A stretch of 64,000 bases of DNA from Candidatus Gastranaerophilales bacterium (GTDB lineage Bacteria; Cyanobacteriota; Vampirovibrionia; Gastranaerophilales; Gastranaerophilaceae): positions 81,387 through 145,386 of the forward strand of contig CALUWJ010000002.1 of NCBI GenBank assembly GCA_944324455.1. The letters run 5' to 3'. Below the pieces are notes generated by a model, which saw only the letters and a list, made by a program, of their open reading frames with translations, was not told where the DNA came from and ran no database searches. Made by a program: the position numbers and the translations under genes. Position 1 is the first letter of the stretch, and every line of letters begins with the position of its first letter. Below are positions 58,190 to 64,000 of this stretch, in pieces.

Positions 58190-59047
58190 TTATGCCTTAT
58201 TCACAACAACCAAGTGATTAAATGGTATTTCGATATTTTCTTTTTCAAACTGTTCTTTAATTATTTTATTAAACGCCCTTCTGATTATCCATTGTCCTTT
58301 TGGTTGAGTTTTAACTCTGCATTTTATACATAAAGAACTTTCCCTAAATTCATCTAGGCCAAATATCTCAATTTCAGATAAAACCAGTTTTTTATACTCT
58401 TCATTTTCTAATAGCAAATTAAAAGATTTTTTTATTACATTAAAAACATGCTCAACATCAGAGTCATAAGCAACATCAAATGCAAAAAACGAATATGAAT
58501 AATGCATGGTATGGTTAACAATAGTATCAATATAACCACATCTAACAAAACATAATGCACCTGTATCAATCGTTCGAACGGTAACCAGAGGAAGTGTTAT
58601 TTTTTCCACATTACCTTTTATATCACCAATTTCAACATAATCACCGACTCTGATTTGACCTTCCAAAAGAATTATCAAACCAGAAATTACATCTTCAACC
58701 AATTTTTTTGAACCAAAACCTATTGCAACACCCAAAACCCCTGCTGTCGCCAATATAGGTCGAACATCAATTCCAATTAAAAATAAAATACTGATAATAT
58801 AAACAGTAAATATAAATGCTTCAAAAGCATGAACAATTATAATTTTTAAAGTAATAATTTGTTGCAAACGTTCTTGAGAATCGATTTTATTCTTAATCTG
58901 ACAAACAATTTTATTTGAAAACCATCTAACAGATTTAACTGTTATTGCAAGCAAAAAAGTGCACTTAATAAATGAAAAAATAAAAATAATTACTTTTAAA
59001 TATTCAGGTCTGATTTGCGTAAATCTTAATGTTAAAAATTCCTCCAT
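58190..59047 (-). CDS. Small-conductance mechanosensitive channel (MscS family)
   Basis: 285 residues. Three membrane helices in the first 115 residues end in the pore helix. VLGVAIGFGSKKLVEDVISG (about residues 105-124) is the MscS TM3 signature with its Gly/Ala pattern, followed by the beta domain EGQIRVGDYVEIGDIKG and a C-terminal cytoplasmic cage. The channel opens on osmotic downshift to release solutes. AAGGAGGGGTC before the ATG is a strong ribosome site. It is the first gene of the minus-strand run to murE. Confidence 0.92.
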   Translation of the reverse strand: MEEFLTLRFTQIRPEYLKVIIFIFSFIKCTFLLAITVKSVRWFSNKIVCQIKNKIDSQERLQQIITLKIIIVHAFEAFIFTVYIISILFLIGIDVRPILATAGVLGVAIGFGSKKLVEDVISGLIILLEGQIRVGDYVEIGDIKGNVEKITLPLVTVRTIDTGALCFVRCGYIDTIVNHTMHYSYSFFAFDVAYDSDVEHVFNVIKKSFNLLLENEEYKKLVLSEIEIFGLDEFRESSLCIKCRVKTQPKGQWIIRRAFNKIIKEQFEKENIEIPFNHLVVVNKA

Positions 59048-59174
59048 GACCCCTCCTTAATATGTGGCAGGTACATTATAAAAAAAATAAATCTTAAGGT
59101 CAAAACAAAATTCATCTTTTGGTTAATCTGTATTTTTTACTTAGCAACTAAACTAAATATGACAGGGGGACATT

Positions 59175-59966
59175 TTGAGTTTTACATTCACAAATAACAA
59201 ATCAGAAGATTTTAAAAAAAGTCAATTTATTTCAAATCCAACAAAAAAAGATGAAAATTTCTTCTGTGCGCTTGGGGATTCTTTTATGCTAAAAAATGAA
59301 TACAGAAAAGCAGTAAAAGAATATCTTGTATCACTTATGATTGATAAAAAGAACATCCATGCACATAAAGGTGCCTCTAAAGCCTATAAAAATCTAAAAG
59401 AATATGACAAAGCAATTAAACACCTTAAAAATGCAAGAAACGTCTATGGCTTTGACTCTGAGGTATATTATGAGCTTGGACTAAATTATCTTCTTAGCGC
59501 AGATAACTACAATGCTAAAAAAAATTTTATAAGAACAATAAAACTTGAACCAAACAATAAAAATGCCCAAGTAAAGCTTGCGCTAACACATGAATTGTCC
59601 GGAGAAGGCGATATGGCAGAATTAGTCTATAATACAATAATGGAAAAATACCCAAACTATATACCCGCCATGGCTAATTTAGCAAGCATGTACATAGAAA
59701 GTGAAAAATATGAAAAAGCAATCATGCTTTTTAAAAATATGTTAAGAATTAATAATGAATATTATAGGGCATATTTAGGCTTAGGTATATGCTTTGATAA
59801 ACTGGAAAAATACACAAAAGCAGTAAGATTTTATAAAAAATATATTTCAAATAAACCTCATTCGGATACAACAAAATCACTAGTTGGAAGAATATATGAA
59901 ATACACAAAATAAAAGAAATCAATAAAAAAAAGAAAACTAAATTAAAAGTTATAAAAAATGATTAA
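59175..59966 (+). CDS. TPR-repeat protein
   Basis: 263 residues beginning with TTG at 59175 after AGGGGGACAT. About five TPR units fill the protein: FFCALGDSFMLKNEYRKAVK, AHKGASKAYKNLKEYDKAIK, SEVYYELGLNYLLSADNYNA, and further units to about residue 240. The tail is Lys-rich. No signal peptide or enzyme domain is present. The divergent neighbour is MscS; the next gene downstream is prepilin-like, but that gene has its own strong promoter. Confidence 0.82.
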   Translation: MSFTFTNNKSEDFKKSQFISNPTKKDENFFCALGDSFMLKNEYRKAVKEYLVSLMIDKKNIHAHKGASKAYKNLKEYDKAIKHLKNARNVYGFDSEVYYELGLNYLLSADNYNAKKNFIRTIKLEPNNKNAQVKLALTHELSGEGDMAELVYNTIMEKYPNYIPAMANLASMYIESEKYEKAIMLFKNMLRINNEYYRAYLGLGICFDKLEKYTKAVRFYKKYISNKPHSDTTKSLVGRIYEIHKIKEINKKKKTKLKVIKND

Positions 59967-59990
59967 ATACTATAAAAAGATTAATTTTAA

Positions 59991-60019
59991 TTGACAAGTA
60001 ATCAAACAGACAATATAAT
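59991..60019 (+). promoter_or_regulatory. Perfect consensus sigma-70 promoter of the prepilin-like gene
   Basis: TTGACA (59991-59996) and TATAAT (60014-60019) with exactly 17 bases between match the consensus fully. Transcription should start near 60026, about 38 bases before the ATG at 60064. It also shows that the in-frame codon at 60019 cannot be the translation start. A perfect promoter points to very high expression, as for a major pilin. Confidence 0.88.
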
Positions 60020-60063
60020 TGAAACAAGATAGAAATTTATTAGTTTACGAAGGAAGTATTACT

Positions 60064-60825
60064 ATGAGACTTAAAAAGGGTTTTACATTAGCTGAAATTT
60101 TGATTGTATTAATGGTTATCGGTGCCATTGCAACAATGACAATACCATCATTAATGAAAGGTGTTACCGAATCTCAATGGAAAACTGCATATAAAAAAGC
60201 ATACAATGCAGTAGTCAACTTAACTGCAATGGAAAGAATTGCCGGTCAACTTCCATCAACACCGGATAAAATTGGTGTTGGCAAAATGTTTCAATCATTA
60301 AACCAAAATTTAGCAGTTAAAGATTATGCAGCAGCTCCAACATCAATAGCTGATGCAGAGCCTACTTACACTGCTTCACAATTCAAATCTGCAATACAAT
60401 TCAGTGTTGCTACATCTAATTCAGAAGATATCGAATCACAACCTTCTGAAGATGTTGATGGTGAAACATTGCAAGCAGGTACAATAGGAGATATTTCTCC
60501 ATGGATTACAACAGATGACAATATTTCATATTTAGTTGTAAAACCTGCAACAGGTGGTTCATGCTCAACAAAAGTTGAAATCAATTCTGCAGGGGCTGAT
60601 ACTGAAGCACAAAAGAAAGCTTGCGCAATTGTTGTTGTTGACGTAAATGGCTTAACGAATGGTCCAAATAAAATTGAACCTCAAATTGCAACAACATTAG
60701 ATGCTGCAAGTTCTCTAAATTCATTAACAGGTGATAGATTTTATATCTACATCGGTATTGACGGAGCAACAGCAGGTTCAAAAAAATCTACTGTTACAGG
60801 CAGAATTGTTGCTGACTTGAAATAA
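60064..60825 (+). CDS. Type IV prepilin-like (pseudopilin) protein
   Basis: The ATG at 60064 has AAGGAAG upstream and lies downstream of the promoter, giving 253 residues. The leader MRLKKG is followed by FTLAEILIVLMVIGAIATMT, a textbook prepilin cleavage site (G/F, Glu at +5) and helix. The mature body has a helix (QWKTAYKKAYNAVVNLTAME) and a beta part with two Cys (near 185 and 200) that could form a loop like the D-region of pilins. It is probably a major pilin or pseudopilin because of its strong promoter. Assembly genes (pilB, pilC, pilD) are not in the window. A terminator follows at 60846-60874. Confidence 0.85.
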   Translation: MRLKKGFTLAEILIVLMVIGAIATMTIPSLMKGVTESQWKTAYKKAYNAVVNLTAMERIAGQLPSTPDKIGVGKMFQSLNQNLAVKDYAAAPTSIADAEPTYTASQFKSAIQFSVATSNSEDIESQPSEDVDGETLQAGTIGDISPWITTDDNISYLVVKPATGGSCSTKVEINSAGADTEAQKKACAIVVVDVNGLTNGPNKIEPQIATTLDAASSLNSLTGDRFYIYIGIDGATAGSKKSTVTGRIVADLK

Positions 60826-60845
60826 GATTAGTTTACAACATAAAT

Positions 60846-60874
60846 AAAAAACCGTTCAACTTGAACGGTTTTTT
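60846..60874 (+). terminator. Terminator of the prepilin-like gene
   Basis: ACCGTTC and GAACGGT form a stem around AACTT, extended by A and T pairs and followed by a T run. Confidence 0.9.
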
Positions 60875-60892
60875 ATTATAAACTATCAAAAA

Positions 60893-60966
60893 TCGGGATG
60901 ACAAGATTCGAACTTGCGACCCCCGCGACCCGAACACGGTGCGCTACCAAACTGCGCTACATCCCG
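60893..60966 (-). tRNA. tRNA-Pro (anticodon CGG)
   Basis: A full cloverleaf is read on the minus strand. The acceptor CGGGATG pairs with CATCCCG. The D arm is GCGC/GCGC with AGTTTGGTA as loop. The anticodon stem CCGTG/CGCGG has loop TTCGGGT, so the anticodon is CGG with G37. The T arm is GCAAG/CTTGT with loop TTCGAAT, and the discriminator is A. The 3' CCA is not encoded. A TATAAT-like box stands at 60984-60989 on the minus strand. Confidence 0.97.
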
Positions 60967-60983
60967 AAAAGTTTTTTTACTTA

Positions 60984-60989
60984 ATTATA
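60984..60989 (-). promoter_or_regulatory. -10 box of tRNA-Pro
   Basis: A perfect TATAAT on the minus strand lies about 18 bases before the mature tRNA 5' end, which is the expected distance. No good -35 is seen. Confidence 0.4.
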
Positions 60990-61032
60990 CAACAAAATAA
61001 AAAAAAATAGCATTTCAATAAAAGGTTAAACG

Positions 61033-61944
61033 ATGAAAATTTACAATTCAATAATTGATCTGATAGGAAATACACCCTTAATTAAAATCAATAAATTAAA
61101 TACAACAAATTCGACAATACTCGCTAAAATTGAATTCTTTAACCCTGCAGGCTCAATCAAAGATAGGGTTGCACTAAATATGATTAAAGAAGCGCAAAAT
61201 AAGAATATGATAACCCCAAATAAAACAACGATTATTGAGCCAACAAGCGGGAATACAGGAATTGGGCTCGCATTAATATGCAAAGCTTTTGGCTACAAGT
61301 TAATTTTAACAATGCCAGAATCAATGAGCAAAGAACGTCGTTCAATTTTATCTGCCTATGGTGCAGAACTTGTTTTAACACCTAAAGAAAAAGGAATGCA
61401 AGGAGCAATAGATAAAGCTCTTGAATTAAACCAACAAATTAAAGATTCATATATACCTCAACAATTCAATAACCCGTTTAATCCTGAGACACACTACAAT
61501 ACAACAGCTCAAGAAATTTGGAAAGATACAAACGGACAAATAGACATATTAATAGCAGGAATTGGCACCGGCGGAACTCTTTCAGGATGTGCAAGGAGGC
61601 TCAAAGAATTAAATAAAGATATCTTGGTAGTAGGTTTTGAACCATCATCATCACCTGTAATAACAGAAAATCATGCAGGCCAGCACAAAATACAAGGAAT
61701 AGGTGCAAATTTTATTCCAAAAAATCTTGATTTAAAATTAATTGATAAAATTATAACAATTGAAGACAAAGAAGCTATTGATTATACAAAAAAATTAGCT
61801 ACAGAAGAAGGAATTTTTGCGGGGATTTCATCGGGTGCAGCAATTTGTGCAGCACTTAAAATTGCCAAAGATTTTAAAAACAAAACAATAGTTACAATTC
61901 TTCCGGATTCAGGCATGAGATATTTATCGGAAGAAATATTTTAG
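61033..61944 (+). CDS. cysK: Cysteine synthase (O-acetylserine sulfhydrylase)
   Basis: 303 residues. A PLP enzyme that makes L-cysteine from O-acetylserine and sulfide in the cytoplasm. The PLP Lys lies in NPAGSIKDRVALNMI (about residues 35-49). PTSGNTGIGLA binds substrate, GIGTGGTLSG holds the phosphate, and the C-terminal GISSGAA is typical. AAAAGGTTAAACG before the ATG is a usable ribosome site. It ends two bases from the convergent XRE gene. cysE is not present. Confidence 0.96.
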   Translation: MKIYNSIIDLIGNTPLIKINKLNTTNSTILAKIEFFNPAGSIKDRVALNMIKEAQNKNMITPNKTTIIEPTSGNTGIGLALICKAFGYKLILTMPESMSKERRSILSAYGAELVLTPKEKGMQGAIDKALELNQQIKDSYIPQQFNNPFNPETHYNTTAQEIWKDTNGQIDILIAGIGTGGTLSGCARRLKELNKDILVVGFEPSSSPVITENHAGQHKIQGIGANFIPKNLDLKLIDKIITIEDKEAIDYTKKLATEEGIFAGISSGAAICAALKIAKDFKNKTIVTILPDSGMRYLSEEIF

Positions 61945-61945
61945 T

Positions 61946-62272
61946 TTATTTAATCGTAAACCTCAAAGCTAAAAATATTTCATAAAAAACCTTAAGCAAA
62001 TCTTCGTTTTCATTAAATGCGCTAAATAATTCCTCTTTCATTTGCTCTATAGTTTTATTATCATTAAATTTATATAATTCATAAGGTTCAACCTTTAAAG
62101 CTTGGGCAATTTTTTGCAAAGTATCAATAGAAGGTGCAAATTTCCCATTTTCTATATAGCTAATATTAGGCGTACCTATATTAACATACTCCGCCAATTG
62201 CTCTTGCGTCAATTTTCTTGCTTTTCTTATAGTCTTTATTCTGTTTCCCAAAAGTTTTTTAAAATCACTCAT
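61946..62272 (-). CDS. XRE-family transcriptional regulator
   Basis: 108 residues. The helix-turn-helix LTQEQLAEYVNIGTPNISYIENGKFAPSIDTLQ, with ISYIENG as recognition segment, fills about residues 20-52. A 40-residue helical tail follows that the 11031 regulator lacks. AAGGAG precedes the ATG. It is divergent from the Cys-rich prepilin-like gene at 62443 across several ACATTATAT sites, mirroring the 11031 locus, so it probably represses that gene and itself. Confidence 0.88.
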   Translation of the reverse strand: MSDFKKLLGNRIKTIRKARKLTQEQLAEYVNIGTPNISYIENGKFAPSIDTLQKIAQALKVEPYELYKFNDNKTIEQMKEELFSAFNENEDLLKVFYEIFLALRFTIK

Positions 62273-62350
62273 TATACGCTCCTTATATTATTTAATTTTG
62301 CAATATATGAGTGTAAAAAATAATAGTATGATAGCTTATATTTTTACTTG

Positions 62351-62396
62351 AAATATAATGTTATATATTATAATATTAATAATATACATTATATTT
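62351..62396. promoter_or_regulatory. Inverted repeat, probable XRE operator
   Basis: AAATATAATGT and ACATTATATTT form exact 11-bp arms across a 24-base AT-rich spacer, between the divergent XRE and prepilin-like genes. The half-site ACATTATAT recurs at 62418. Confidence 0.6.
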
Positions 62397-62417
62397 TTAA
62401 AATAAATATATTATTAT

Positions 62418-62427
62418 ACATTATATT
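62418..62427 (+). promoter_or_regulatory. Third ACATTATATT half-site
   Basis: Another copy of the half-site, 16 bases before the start of the Cys-rich prepilin-like gene. Binding here would cover the leader or promoter of that gene. Confidence 0.45.
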
Positions 62428-62442
62428 AATAAGGGGGAGAAT

Positions 62443-63897
62443 TTGAAAAAAGGTTTTTCACTAATTGAATTATTAATCAGCTTAATTGTGATTAGTTGTA
62501 TCACAGCAGCTTTTACACCGATTATCACAAAGAAGTTTTCAAGTGGTGTCTTTGGTGGAAGTAGCGGTTCTAATGGTTGGAGTGATGATTGCAAAGATAT
62601 ATCAACTGATTGCAAGCTTTGTTTTAGAGATGAATGCGTTATGTGTAATCTTGATTGCACAACAGATGGACAGTACAAAGATACTCCATCATGTAAATGT
62701 TTGCCATGTACTGATAAATTTGGAAGTAATTGTACATTATGTCAAAGTGATAAATGTGAAAGTTGTTTAGATGGAAGCTATCTTGATAATGGTAATTGTA
62801 TAGATTGTAAATCAAAATTTGAACATTGTACAAAATGTGATAAAAATGAATGTAAAACATGTGAAACAAATTATAAGTTAGATAATGGGAAATGTGTTCC
62901 AGATTGTACCAAATTTTTTAATGAAAATTGTACAACTTGTGATGAATTAACTTGTAAAACTTGTAAACCTAATTATGATTTAATTGGTAATGATTGTATT
63001 GCAAATTGCCCTATTAAATTTGGAGAGAATTGTATAACATGTAGTGATACAGCTTGTACAGGGTGTTCTACAAATTATAAATTAAGCGGAAGTACATGTG
63101 TACCTAATTGTACATCATTATTTGGGACTAATTGCACAAGTTGTACTATAAACGCTTGTACAGCTTGTAAAAGCGGGTATGGAGTGGTTAATGGTAGGTG
63201 TTATGCTTGCTCTAATTTTAATTCACAGTGCAATAAATGCACAAGTTCAGGTTGTACAGGGTGTAAAAGTGGGTATGCATTAAAAAATGGCACATGTCAG
63301 GCTTGTAGCAGTTTATTTAGTAATTGTACTACATGTACGGCTTCAGCATGTAGCACATGCTCTGGTAGTTACATTTTAAGTAACGGTAGTTGCACAACCT
63401 GTAGTGCTAAATTTGGTTCAAGTTGTACAAGTTGTACAGCTTCAAAATGCACGGCATGTGTTAGCGGGTATGCGGTTAAAAATGGAACATGTCAAAGCTG
63501 TTCTAGTTTATTTTCAAATTGTACAACATGTACTGCTAGTACATGTAAATCCTGCGAAAGCGGGTATGATTATAATAATGGAAGTTGCAAAGCAACCTGT
63601 GCAACGAAATTTGGCGCAGGATGCATATCTTGTACAAGCTCCGATTGCAAAAAATGTGATAGAGGATATACCTTAAATTACTGGGATAGATGCGAAATTG
63701 ATTGCAAGCAAAGATATGGTAACGCATGTCGAGAATGTAATGAGACAACTTGTACTTTCTGTTCACTTTTTTATAGCGTAATTGATTATACAGGAAAATG
63801 CCGATCATGTGGGCAGTATGACCTCGGTTGTAATATGCAATGTTCGTCGTGTGATTCAAAAAAATGTCTTCATTATATGGATTTATGCGATATTTAA
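62443..63897 (+). CDS. Prepilin-like protein with about eleven Cys-rich tandem repeats
   Basis: 484 residues starting with TTG after GGGGGAGAAT. The leader MKKG and FSLIELLISLIVISCITAA make a canonical prepilin signal (G/F, Glu at +5). After a short linker, about eleven units of 33 residues fill nearly the whole body with the pattern NC..C....C..C...Y.L.NG.C...C, six Cys per unit. No globular C-terminal domain is present, unlike the paralogue at 9580-10941, whose first 104 leader-coding bases are almost identical. The dense CxxC pattern resembles furin-like repeats and Giardia surface proteins in appearance only. It would be exported by a type IV-pilus system and may form a disulfide-rich fibre or adhesin. 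Divergent XRE control is likely. Confidence 0.78.
   Translation: MKKGFSLIELLISLIVISCITAAFTPIITKKFSSGVFGGSSGSNGWSDDCKDISTDCKLCFRDECVMCNLDCTTDGQYKDTPSCKCLPCTDKFGSNCTLCQSDKCESCLDGSYLDNGNCIDCKSKFEHCTKCDKNECKTCETNYKLDNGKCVPDCTKFFNENCTTCDELTCKTCKPNYDLIGNDCIANCPIKFGENCITCSDTACTGCSTNYKLSGSTCVPNCTSLFGTNCTSCTINACTACKSGYGVVNGRCYACSNFNSQCNKCTSSGCTGCKSGYALKNGTCQACSSLFSNCTTCTASACSTCSGSYILSNGSCTTCSAKFGSSCTSCTASKCTACVSGYAVKNGTCQSCSSLFSNCTTCTASTCKSCESGYDYNNGSCKATCATKFGAGCISCTSSDCKKCDRGYTLNYWDRCEIDCKQRYGNACRECNETTCTFCSLFYSVIDYTGKCRSCGQYDLGCNMQCSSCDSKKCLHYMDLCDI
62455..62558. repeat. 104-nt inverted repeat, copy B (shared with 10799-10902)
   Basis: This copy matches the reverse complement of 10799-10902 with 4 mismatches in 104. 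It codes for the leader and helix of the Cys-rich protein. A pair in inverted orientation 52 kb apart could support inversion of the segment between them or gene conversion. Confidence 0.85.
62700..63860 (+). repeat. Tandem Cys-repeat array at nucleotide level
   Basis: Units of about 99 nt repeat about eleven times with shared strings such as AATTGTACAACATGTAC and AGCGGGTATG. The central units (63120-63560) are closest to each other. Related units occur in the 9580-10941 gene. Such arrays gain and lose units by slippage or recombination, so length differences between strains are expected. Confidence 0.75.
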
Positions 63898-63954
63898 TAA
63901 TACTAAAATTAGAAAAGAAAGGTTTTTATGTTATTTTTTGTGTTTTGATATCTT

Positions 63955-63986
63955 AGCCTTTTAATTTCTTAAAAGGCTTTTTCTTT
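63955..63986 (+). terminator. Terminator of the Cys-rich prepilin-like gene
   Basis: AGCCTTTTAA and TTAAAAGGCT form a 10-bp perfect stem around TTTC, followed by TTTTCTTTT. It lies about 60 bases past the stop. Confidence 0.88.
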
Positions 63987-64000
63987 TATTAATTAAAATT

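Noticed and set aside
10799..62558. Composite transposon or integrated element bounded by the inverted repeats
   Set aside because: No transposase, integrase or target-site duplication is seen, and the interval is full of core genes; the repeats are coding parts of paralogous genes.
62700..63860. CRISPR-like array
   Set aside because: The roughly 99-nt periodicity is in frame, encodes Cys repeats and has no unique spacers or cas genes.

Overview
This is a very AT-rich bacterial chromosome window with about 65 densely packed protein genes and one tRNA. The envelope looks Gram-negative-like: a TolC-type outer membrane factor, Lgt plus several lipobox lipoproteins, YidC, and a MurE with the DNPR motif typical of meso-diaminopimelate peptidoglycan. 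The metabolism looks anaerobic and fermentative: bifunctional AdhE next to the NADH sensor Rex, and a Thermotoga/clostridial-type one-cluster ferredoxin. ThiE carries the N-terminal ThiD2-like extension known from cyanobacteria. Together these suggest a non-photosynthetic relative of Cyanobacteria such as the gut Gastranaerophilales (Vampirovibrionia, formerly Melainabacteria). That placement is an inference from gene content, not a phylogeny.

Layout. 0-2 kb: end of an unknown gene, then an operon of a small membrane protein, an ECF sigma factor and an LTXXQ/Spy-like exported protein. 2-4 kb: fusA standing alone. 4.2-9.4 kb: an accessory cluster of EF-hand and coiled-coil proteins, two of them tandem paralogues, one ending in a lytic transglycosylase domain. 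9.5-11.3 kb: a Cys-rich repeat prepilin-like gene divergent from a small XRE regulator. 11.2-19.2 kb: Nudix, thiE, a second ECF locus, murA, yidC, mnmE and an FAD oxidoreductase. 19.5-24.7 kb: response regulator, rhodanese, rex and adhE. 24.8-33 kb: an OLD-like TOPRIM protein, a degenerate sugar epimerase-like protein, nadB-nadC, gpmI, lgt and a degenerate fucosyltransferase-like protein. 33-41.5 kb: infB-rbfA-truB-GerMN, a TPR protein, MgtC and two peptide-type ABC permeases. 41.5-48.7 kb: TPR, PilZ, folate, HIT and exported proteins, a ferredoxin and TolC. 48.8-59 kb: valS, a glycosyltransferase and a dcw-type block (murE, PBP, FtsL-like, rsmH) headed by a BlaI-type repressor. 59-61 kb: a TPR protein, a strongly promoted prepilin-like protein and tRNA-Pro. 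61-64 kb: cysK, then a second XRE plus Cys-rich prepilin pair.

The most unusual system is the pair of Cys-rich prepilin-like loci at 9580-11255 and 61946-63897. Each has a type IV prepilin leader fused to tandem Cys repeats of about 33 residues, and each is divergent from its own XRE regulator across an intergenic region full of palindromes. The two genes share a 104-nt nearly identical 5' segment in inverted orientation 52 kb apart. This suggests a switchable or recombining family of surface or pilus-tip proteins. The second candidate is the EF-hand, coiled-coil and transglycosylase cluster, which has no visible Sec signals.

Start codons were adjusted wherever a Shine-Dalgarno sequence, a promoter or an overlap decided them. 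Several genes have no visible Shine-Dalgarno sequence.
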